38,936 nt of DNA, from positions 1-38,936 of the forward strand of contig JADIMX010000052.1 of NCBI GenBank assembly GCA_017694425.1, given 5' to 3'. This stretch comes from Candidatus Fimicola merdigallinarum (GTDB lineage: Bacteria > Bacillota > Clostridia > Lachnospirales > Anaerotignaceae). Below the pieces are notes generated by a model. The model did not search any database. It saw nothing but the letters and a program-made list of their open reading frames with translations, and was not told the origin of the DNA. The position numbers and the translations under genes were made by a program. Positions 33,474-38,936 of the stretch are shown here, piece after piece. The stretch's first letter is position 1. Each line of letters opens with the position of its first letter.

Positions 33474-34383
33474 TTGGTTCTTCCTCCAAAACTGTTTTCA
33501 TAGCAGATATAGCTGTTTCAATTTGACTACCGTCTGGCTCTGCTGTTGTAAGTTTCTGAAGACAAAGCCCAGGGTAACTTATAGCTTTTACAAAAACCGA
33601 ATTGCTTCTACCTGCCCAACGTAAAACCTCATAGGAAACGCCGGCAACCACAGGCACGAGAAGTATTCTTGAAACAAATCTAAGCCATATAACATCTGTT
33701 CTTACAAAGAAGAATATAACCATACTTATAAGCATAACGAGGAAAAGAAAGCTAGTACCACATCTCTTGTGAAGTCTTGTATGTTTCATAACATTTTCAA
33801 TAGTAAGCTCCTCGCCACTTTCATAGCAGTTTATAGTTTTATGCTCTGCCCCGTGATACTGAAAAACTCTCTGTATATCTTTCATTCTTGAAATAAGGAA
33901 AAGATAAACAAGAAATATTCCAATTCTTATAAAGCCCTCAACTATACCTAAAGCCCAAGTATCAACGTACTTTCTAAAAAATCCCCCTAAGAAAACAGGA
34001 AGGAGAAAGAAAAGAGCTATTGCTACAACCATTGATATAGTAACACTTATATAGATTATATAGTCGTTAAGTTTATCCCCTGCTTTATCCATAATAAACT
34101 TTTCAAACTTTGAAGGCTCGCCCTCGTCCTCTGTAATTTCTCCGGCAATTTCAGCACTTCGCATAAGTATTTTTGTACCGGTAACAAGAGAGTCTACAAA
34201 AGCACCTACCCCTCTAAATATAGGGAGTTTGAATATTTTATATTTATTTGAAAGGTCCTTTACATCGCTTTTTTCTGTGGTTATGCCACCTTCAGGATTT
34301 CTAACAGACATAGCATAAATTTTCTTGCCACGCATCATAACTCCCTCAATAACAGCCTGACCACCTATATTAGTCTTTCTCAT
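33466..34383 (-). CDS. DUF1385 family membrane protein
   Basis: 305 residues. The conserved GGQAVIEGVMMRG opens the protein, and a second family block, QYHGAEHKTINCYE, lies in the middle, with four or more hydrophobic segments between about 95 and 255. DUF1385 proteins are of unknown function and sit next to rpmE and prmC-prfA in many Clostridia. A GTG at 34392 is part of the ribosome site (AGAGGTGAT), so the ATG at 34383 is used. It overlaps prmC by 8 bases. Confidence 0.9.
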   Translation of the reverse strand: MRKTNIGGQAVIEGVMMRGKKIYAMSVRNPEGGITTEKSDVKDLSNKYKIFKLPIFRGVGAFVDSLVTGTKILMRSAEIAGEITEDEGEPSKFEKFIMDKAGDKLNDYIIYISVTISMVVAIALFFLLPVFLGGFFRKYVDTWALGIVEGFIRIGIFLVYLFLISRMKDIQRVFQYHGAEHKTINCYESGEELTIENVMKHTRLHKRCGTSFLFLVMLISMVIFFFVRTDVIWLRFVSRILLVPVVAGVSYEVLRWAGRSNSVFVKAISYPGLCLQKLTTAEPDGSQIETAISAMKTVLEEEPNE

Positions 34384-34419
34384 AAATATCACCTCTTTTT
34401 ATAAAAGATTTTTAATAGA

Positions 34420-34447
34420 AAAAAAGGGTCGGTAAAACCAACCCTTT
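34420..34447 (-). terminator. Terminator after rpmE
   Basis: An 11-bp stem (AAAGGGTTGGT / ACCGACCCTTT, one G-U) is followed by a T tract on the minus strand. It separates rpmE from DUF1385, so the downstream genes rely on read-through or another promoter. Confidence 0.92.
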
Positions 34448-34458
34448 GAATTACATTA

Positions 34459-34662
34459 TTATTTTCTGCCGTATTTTTTGTTGAATTTTTCAACTCTACC
34501 GCCAGCCTCAAGAAGAAGTTTCTGGCTACCTGTGTAGAATGGGTGGCATTTTGAACAAACCTCAACTCTGATTTCCTCTTTTGTTGAACCTGTTACGAAC
34601 TCATTACCACAGTTACATTTTACTTTAATCTGATGATACTCTGGATGTATTCCTTCTCTCAT
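34459..34662 (-). CDS. rpmE: Ribosomal protein bL31
   Basis: 67 residues of the zinc-binding L31 type, with Cys16, Cys18, Cys36 and Cys39 all present. It bridges the two ribosomal subunits. The ATG at 34662 follows GAGAGGTGA; a GTG at 34671 lies inside that site and is not the start. It has its own promoter at 34722-34750 and its own terminator. Confidence 0.97.
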   Translation of the reverse strand: MREGIHPEYHQIKVKCNCGNEFVTGSTKEEIRVEVCSKCHPFYTGSQKLLLEAGGRVEKFNKKYGRK

Positions 34663-34721
34663 TTCTTTCACCTCTCTCTGTTGATCAATAATTCCATTGA
34701 TTATTTAAAGACAACACTAGT

Positions 34722-34750
34722 ATTGTACCATATTTATACCATTTTTGCAA
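34722..34750 (-). promoter_or_regulatory. Promoter for rpmE
   Basis: TTGCAA (34745-34750), a 17-base spacer and TACAAT (34722-34727) with an upstream TG (extended -10). It lies just after the rho stop codon. Confidence 0.7.
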
Positions 34751-34756
34751 CACGTT

Positions 34757-36244
34757 TTATTCTTTTAAATTAGTATTTTTTATAAGAGGCACAATATCTA
34801 CAAATTCATCATTAGACTTAGTTTTTGCCATCTGTTCTAATATAATAGGAGTCATCTCCGCACTTGATGAATTTCCAATAAGTTTTCTAAGTATATAGAC
34901 ACTTTCCATTTCCTTTTTAGATAAAAGTTTATCCTCTCGTCTAGTACCGGATTTATTAATATCTATGGCTGGGAAAATACGTCTTTCGGAAAGTTTTCTA
35001 TCAAGTACAAGCTCCATATTACCTGTACCTTTAAATTCTTCAAATATAACTTCGTCCATTTTACTACCTGTATCAACAAGAGCTGTTGCAAGTATAGTAA
35101 GACTTCCACCGTTTTCAATATTTCTAGCAGCACCGAAAAATCTCTTAGGCATATATAAAGCCGCTGGGTCAAGACCACCAGAAAGAGTTCTTCCACTTGG
35201 TGGTATTGTAAGGTTATAGGCTCTAGCCAAACGTGTAATACTATCTAAAAGTATTACAAGGTCCTTGCCCTGCTCCACAAGACGTTTTGCTCTCTCGAGA
35301 ACCATTTCGGAAACTCTCTTGTGGTGTTCCGGCTGTTCATCAAAAGTTGAGTATACAATCTCAACATTTTCACCCTCAATAGAACGCTGAATATCTGTAA
35401 CTTCCTCAGGTCGTTCATCAATTAAAAGTACAATAAGGTTTATCTCCTTATGATTTTTAGTTATGGCATTTGCCATTTTTGTTAAAAGCATAGTCTTACC
35501 AACCTTAGGTGGGGCAACTATCATACCTCTCTGACCTTTGCCTATAGGTGCCATAAGGTCTATTATTCTAGTGGAAAGCTCATTTCTATCTGTTTCAAGT
35601 GTAAGTCTATCTGTTGGATATATAGGTGTCAATTCCTCGAAATTCGGTCTTTTAGATGCTTTTTCCGGCTCATCACCATTAACTGTTTTAACGTATAATA
35701 AAGCATTAAACTTTTCATTTTCCTTAGCTATTCTTATATTTCCCTTTACACAGTCACCTGTTTTTAAGTTAAATCGTCTTATCTGTGAAGGTGAAATATA
35801 TATATCGTTAGCACCCGGTAGGAAGTTTTCTGTTCTTAAAAAACCATAGCCATCAGCCATAACTTCAAGAATACCCTCGCCCATATTTCCGTCATCTATC
35901 ATCTGCTGAACTTCCTGCTGTTTCTGTTCTACGCTCTGGTAATCGTTATTTCGTCTTTCTCTGTATGACTGTCTATTCTCAGTATTTAATTCCTCTTTAG
36001 GCTCTTCCTGTCTTTCCTTAAGTTTAAAACCGTATGTTGTAACAACGGGCTTGTCGCCATTATTAAATTCTTTTCTAGGCTTAGAATCTACTTTTTCTTT
36101 TTTTTCATTACTACTACTATTCTGCAATTCAACAATTTTGTCTATAAGCTCTTTTTTTCTTAAAATAGTTATAGACTTTATACCCATTTCTTTTGCAATA
36201 GCTCTAAGCTCCTGCAAATTTTTACTTTCTAAAGAATTATCCAT
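34757..36244 (-). CDS. rho: Transcription termination factor Rho
   Basis: 495 residues: a SAP-like Rho N-terminal domain (about 4-42), a charged low-complexity insert (about 45-120, rich in Glu, Lys, Asn and Arg), the cold-shock RNA-binding domain (about 122-188) and the hexameric ATPase with P-loop APPKVGKT (244-251). It loads on unstructured RNA and removes RNA polymerase. The insert makes it longer than E. coli Rho (419), as in many Clostridia. AGGAGG precedes the ATG by 4 bases. It follows the LysM gene by 22 bases in one operon. Confidence 0.97.
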   Translation of the reverse strand: MDNSLESKNLQELRAIAKEMGIKSITILRKKELIDKIVELQNSSSNEKKEKVDSKPRKEFNNGDKPVVTTYGFKLKERQEEPKEELNTENRQSYRERRNNDYQSVEQKQQEVQQMIDDGNMGEGILEVMADGYGFLRTENFLPGANDIYISPSQIRRFNLKTGDCVKGNIRIAKENEKFNALLYVKTVNGDEPEKASKRPNFEELTPIYPTDRLTLETDRNELSTRIIDLMAPIGKGQRGMIVAPPKVGKTMLLTKMANAITKNHKEINLIVLLIDERPEEVTDIQRSIEGENVEIVYSTFDEQPEHHKRVSEMVLERAKRLVEQGKDLVILLDSITRLARAYNLTIPPSGRTLSGGLDPAALYMPKRFFGAARNIENGGSLTILATALVDTGSKMDEVIFEEFKGTGNMELVLDRKLSERRIFPAIDINKSGTRREDKLLSKKEMESVYILRKLIGNSSSAEMTPIILEQMAKTKSNDEFVDIVPLIKNTNLKE

Positions 36245-36265
36245 AACTCCTCCTAAAATTAAAAT

Positions 36266-37306
36266 TTATCTAGGTATTTTAAGAGTCTGACCTATCTGAA
36301 GACTTGAGCTTTCAGTAAGACCATTAGCCTCTAAAATTCTTGTATACTGAGAAAAATCTCCATAAATTTTTGTCGCTATAGAGCCAAAATTATCTCCTTC
36401 AACAACTGTATATGTATCAAATTCGCCTGTTGATACGTCAGAACTTTCATTTTTATTATCATTAGTTGAAGTTTCTCCACCAGTTTTGCCGTAAAGCTGT
36501 TCTTCTAATGAAAGGATTTTCATTTTTAATTCCTCATTCTGCTCCTGAACATTAGACATTCTGTTAATCTCTTCATTAGCCTTATTAAGTTTACCGCTTA
36601 AAGTAACAGTTTTAAAAGCAAAGAATACGAAAAGAATAATAAAAACTAACCCACCTACCATAACAAACTTTTCTTTTGATGGTAAATTTATTTTTTCATC
36701 ATCTTGGAAATCACTTATTTTATAAAGGTCATCTATACTTGAATTAGGTAAAGGCTCGGCAAAGTCTTTTATATCCTCTTTTTTAGATGATTTTTTCTTA
36801 TTAAATTTTGGTAGGGATTTAGGTTTTAAAGACTTGATATTCTTTTTATTTTTCTTTTCAGCTTCAATAGGCTTTTCTTGAACTACTGTTTTTGGTGAGG
36901 GCTTAATTTTAACAGTCTGTATACGTTCATAATTATAGTCGTCACTGTCTATTTTATTACTGTTATTATCAATTTTATTCTTATTTTTATTTACATTTTT
37001 CTTTTTAGAGTTTTTCTTAGAAGAGCTGTGGTTAACAGTATTTTCTTTAACATCAACTCCAAAGTCCTCGCTCAATTCTTTTTTTATCTGCTCACTTCTA
37101 GCCTTCTTAACTGCTTCAACTTCAGAAATTTCCCTTTTTCTGGTTCTATATAAGGCTGAATCAGAGTCTAAGTCCTTGCCTCTTAAAGGGTGGGTTTCCA
37201 TAAGTATATCTTTAACTTCTTCCGGAAAATCGTTATATAACTCATCATAATATGCAGTATCGTCAAGGTTTTTAGTACTGTCACCCTTATTTTCGTTATT
37301 CGGCAT
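36266..37306 (-). CDS. Membrane-anchored LysM protein with basic cytoplasmic region
   Basis: 346 residues: a long charged N-terminal region (about 1-200, Lys/Asn/Ser-rich from 95 onward), one membrane segment (about 210-232), a coiled-coil-like stretch (about 235-265), a polar linker and a C-terminal LysM domain (about 300-345). The likely topology puts the basic part in the cytoplasm and LysM outside, to bind peptidoglycan. The ATG at 37306 follows AGGAGG; an upstream in-frame GTG overlaps that site. It is the first gene of the rho operon, with a strong promoter. Its role is unknown. Confidence 0.75.
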   Translation of the reverse strand: MPNNENKGDSTKNLDDTAYYDELYNDFPEEVKDILMETHPLRGKDLDSDSALYRTRKREISEVEAVKKARSEQIKKELSEDFGVDVKENTVNHSSSKKNSKKKNVNKNKNKIDNNSNKIDSDDYNYERIQTVKIKPSPKTVVQEKPIEAEKKNKKNIKSLKPKSLPKFNKKKSSKKEDIKDFAEPLPNSSIDDLYKISDFQDDEKINLPSKEKFVMVGGLVFIILFVFFAFKTVTLSGKLNKANEEINRMSNVQEQNEELKMKILSLEEQLYGKTGGETSTNDNKNESSDVSTGEFDTYTVVEGDNFGSIATKIYGDFSQYTRILEANGLTESSSLQIGQTLKIPR

Positions 37307-37402
37307 AATACTCCTCCTATTCACAACAATAAAAATACTTGCAAAAATTCATTACATAATAAAAAAAGTATTACCTTACAAAAAAATAATACTATTTATA
37401 TT

Positions 37403-37431
37403 ATTTTAACCTTACAAAAGAGATGTGTCAA
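37403..37431 (-). promoter_or_regulatory. Promoter of the LysM-rho operon
   Basis: A perfect TTGACA (37426-37431), a 17-base spacer and TAAAAT (37403-37408), with a leader of about 90 nt. The 10-base string TTTGTAAGGT occurs in the spacer and again 36 bases downstream. Confidence 0.75.
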
Positions 37432-37561
37432 ACAATATGTATTATTATTAATAAAAATTTAATTTATAATAATAGCCCTTATATAGCTTTTTCTTGTTAT
37501 AAGCCCCTAGTAATACTTAATGGTATGAAAATTACACTAATATTTCATCATCTTTAATGAC

Positions 37562-37607
37562 AAAACCTCCTATAAATTTATTTTTGTACTATATCATAGG
37601 AGGTTTT
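37562..37607. terminator. Orphan hairpin with AGGAGG arm
   Basis: A perfect 12-bp inverted repeat, AAAACCTCCTAT / ATAGGAGGTTTT (37562-37573, 37596-37607), with short T runs on both sides, between rplL and the LysM-rho promoter. It may be a backup terminator. The rest of the 37325-37726 gap contains the operon promoter and AT-rich DNA, with no gene seen. Confidence 0.5.
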
Positions 37608-37662
37608 TACTTCTATATAAGAATTATATAAGAATTTTCACCTAATAACCTATTTGGCGACA

Positions 37663-37690
37663 ATAAAAAAACCACTCATAAAGAGTGGTT
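37663..37690 (-). terminator. Terminator of rplJ-rplL
   Basis: The 8-bp stem AACCACTC / GAGTGGTT (37670-37677, 37683-37690) is followed by a T tract on the minus strand, 37 bases after the rplL stop codon. Confidence 0.93.
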
Positions 37691-37726
37691 AATTTTTTGG
37701 TGTAAAAATTCAAGCTATTGTAAAAA

Positions 37727-38101
37727 TTACTTAAGTGTAACTTTAGCGCCAACTTCTTCAAGTTTAGCTTTGATAGCTTCAGCTTCTTCTTTAGAAGCAC
37801 CTTCTTTAAGAAGTTTAGGAGCACCGTCAACAACTTCTTTAGCTTCTTTAAGACCAAGACCTGTAGCTTCTCTTACAACTTTGATTACTTTGATTTTTTC
37901 TGAACCAACTTCTGTTAATTCAACGTCGAATTCTGTTTTTTCTTCAGCTGCTGCTGCACCGCCACCAGCTGCTACTACTGCAACACCTGCTGCTGCTGAT
38001 ACACCGAATTCTTCCTCTGCTGCTTTTACTAAATCGTTAAGCTCGATAACTGTGAGCTCTTTTACTGCATCAATGATTTCCTGGATTGATAATTTTGCCA
38101 T
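37727..38101 (-). CDS. rplL: Ribosomal protein bL12 (L7/L12)
   Basis: 124 residues: an N-terminal dimerisation helix (about 5-30), an Ala/Gly-rich flexible hinge (about 33-52), and the C-terminal factor-binding domain with the conserved [18 protein letters not shown] region. It forms the stalk that recruits translation GTPases with L10. It follows rplJ by 64 bases under the same promoter. The AGGTG ribosome site lies before the ATG. Confidence 0.98.
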   Translation of the reverse strand: MAKLSIQEIIDAVKELTVIELNDLVKAAEEEFGVSAAAGVAVVAAGGGAAAAEEKTEFDVELTEVGSEKIKVIKVVREATGLGLKEAKEVVDGAPKLLKEGASKEEAEAIKAKLEEVGAKVTLK

Positions 38102-38165
38102 TATAAAGCACCTCCGAAATATTTTTTAAATAGTAATTAAATTAAATTCTAAATTAAAGTTATTA

Positions 38166-38654
38166 TTACTCAGCTTTGCTTTCAGCAATCTGGTTAATAA
38201 CACGAGCAAATGTAGACATTGGGCTCTTGAAGCTTCCAAGTAATTTTGAAAGAAGAACGTCTCTTGATGGGATTTCAGCGATAACTTTCATTCCCTCAGC
38301 ATCATATACTGTGTTTTCAACAACACCAGCTTTGAACTCTAATGCTTTAAAGTTTTTAGCTTCTTTGCTGATAACACTTGGGCCAGCAGTTGCGTCTTCA
38401 TAGCTGAATGCAACAGCACTTGGTCCTTCTAAGTATGGAGCTAATCCTTCAAACTGTGTTCCCTGAATAGCGAAGTTTACCATAGTGTTTTTGTAAACTT
38501 TGTACTCAACACCTGCTTCTCTTAATTTTTTTCTGAGAACTGTGTCCTGCTCAACTGTTAATCCTCTTGGGTCAACTAAAACTACAGAAGTAGCTTTTTC
38601 AAGTTTTTCCTTAATTTCATTAACAACAACTTGTTTCTGTGCGATTTTTGCCAT
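38166..38654 (-). CDS. rplJ: Ribosomal protein uL10
   Basis: 162 residues, with an N-terminal rRNA-binding domain (VVLVDPRGLTVEQ, about 24-36, and KVYKNTMVNFAI, about 53-64) and the C-terminal helix to which L7/L12 dimers bind. The L10-L12 complex also represses its own operon through the leader upstream. The ribosome site AAGGAGGTG precedes the ATG. L1 and L11 genes, usually upstream, lie beyond the contig end. Confidence 0.98.
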   Translation of the reverse strand: MAKIAQKQVVVNEIKEKLEKATSVVLVDPRGLTVEQDTVLRKKLREAGVEYKVYKNTMVNFAIQGTQFEGLAPYLEGPSAVAFSYEDATAGPSVISKEAKNFKALEFKAGVVENTVYDAEGMKVIAEIPSRDVLLSKLLGSFKSPMSTFARVINQIAESKAE

Positions 38655-38693
38655 TCTTTACACCTCCTTGTAAATATAAATGAAATTTGCCGT

Positions 38694-38726
38694 AAAAAAA
38701 CCTCTTATGTCCATAGACAAAGAGGT
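38694..38726 (-). terminator. Attenuator hairpin in the rplJ leader
   Basis: The stem ACCTCTT / AAGAGGT with an inner TGTC/GACA stem (38700-38726) is followed by T7 (38694-38700). It lies between the L10 leader and the rplJ ribosome site. Confidence 0.85.
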
Positions 38727-38824
38727 ATAATCTCTAATTTATAAAGAACTTCCTCGGCAGGCAATTAAAAATTTTACCCATAAAACTGGACCTGCTGTCT
38801 ACGGCTGTATTCATTTCAAACAAC
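38727..38824 (-). ncRNA. L10 ribosomal protein leader
   Basis: On the minus strand, AGACAGCAGG and then TTGCCTGCCGAGG match the conserved halves of the Firmicute L10 leader, which binds the L10-L12 complex and closes by CAGG/CCTG pairing. Followed by an attenuator hairpin, it is the expected feedback control of rplJL. Confidence 0.85.
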
Positions 38825-38830
38825 TACCTT

Positions 38831-38859
38831 AGTATACATTAAAAAAAGCCATATGTCAA
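38831..38859 (-). promoter_or_regulatory. Promoter of rplJL
   Basis: A perfect TTGACA (38854-38859), a 17-base spacer and TATACT (38831-38836), with a start near 38824 at the beginning of the L10 leader. The operon can thus be expressed separately from rplK-rplA. Confidence 0.85.
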
Positions 38860-38901
38860 CAGATTTTAATATTTTTTATTAAAAAATACTAGGTAAAATA
38901 T

Positions 38902-38936
38902 CTGTCTCTTATACACATCTGACGCTGCCGACGAGC
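38902..38936. other. Nextera transposase adapter (sequencing artefact)
   Basis: Bases 38902-38920 equal the 19-base Tn5 mosaic end in the read-through direction, and 38921-38934 equal the following Nextera read-1 adapter bases. The last two bases would be the start of an index. True genomic sequence ends at 38901. Confidence 0.97.

Noticed and set aside
37441-37560. Possible small gene between rplL and the LysM-rho promoter
   Set aside because: Only very short frames are present, without ribosome sites at proper distance; the DNA looks like ordinary AT-rich spacer.
1-38936. CRISPR array, prophage, insertion sequence or secretion cluster
   Set aside because: No regularly spaced repeats, transposase, integrase, phage structural or cas-like genes were found in any frame.

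Overview
The window is a stretch of low-GC Clostridia chromosome, most likely from a spore-forming anaerobe near Lachnospirales. Three things point there: the sporulation genes (a SipL-type DUF3794-LysM protein and a YhcN/YlaJ-type lipoprotein), the Clostridia-type multidomain flavodiiron NADH:O2 reductase, and the order LysM protein - rho - rpmE - DUF1385 - prmC - prfA - ZIP-like gene. The genus cannot be fixed from this sequence. I see no prophage, insertion sequence, CRISPR array or plasmid gene. Both contig ends are informative: the left end stops inside a 23S rRNA gene, and the last 35 bases are Illumina Nextera adapter, not genome.

Layout: 1-416, the 5' end of a 23S rRNA gene (minus strand) with what looks like its own promoter and no 16S gene upstream. 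416-5190 (minus), cvpA, a DUF5711 propeller protein, a YkvI-type transporter and glycogen synthase. 5383-9988 (plus), oligoendopeptidase F, an S-box (SAM-I) riboswitch controlling an NhaC/MetT-type transporter, a divergent cis-prenyltransferase and TspO. 10014-14648 (minus), a membrane LysM protein with a degenerate JAMM-like domain, a PfoR/EIIC-like membrane protein, the niacin repressor NiaR and a COG2509 flavoprotein. 14840-18615 (mostly plus), a nitroreductase, a tail-anchored small protein behind a structured leader, pyrimidine-nucleoside phosphorylase, a zinc-ribbon small membrane protein, the YhcN-like lipoprotein (minus) and a 58-aa membrane peptide. 18660-24193, HPr, the flavodiiron fusion, ychF and a LacI regulator. 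24374-30525, signal peptidase I, sipL, murA, tRNA-Arg(CCG) and glycogen phosphorylase. 30844-37306 (minus), the ZIP-like gene and the prfA/prmC/DUF1385/rpmE/rho/LysM cluster. 37727-38860 (minus), rplL and rplJ with an L10 leader and promoter.

How the genes work together: most units are one or two genes bounded by strong hairpin terminators, several of which overlap stop codons. Glycogen synthesis (glgA) and breakdown (glgP) are both present but 23 kb apart. Methionine or SAM shortage probably drives the NhaC-type transporter, and niacin status probably drives the EIIC-like protein through a palindrome at its start site. The rho-to-prfA cluster couples transcription termination, ribosomal proteins, and release factor 1 with its methylase.

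The most unusual signals are: (1) a promoter directly in front of 23S without a 16S gene; (2) three places (ykvI, sipL, zip) where the 3' arm of a terminator-like hairpin also forms the Shine-Dalgarno sequence of the next gene, with a T7 tract running up to or into the start codon; (3) a compact two-hairpin RNA leader before a tail-anchored small protein; (4) a membrane LysM protein with a damaged JAMM motif. I cannot show that any of these is an undescribed system.
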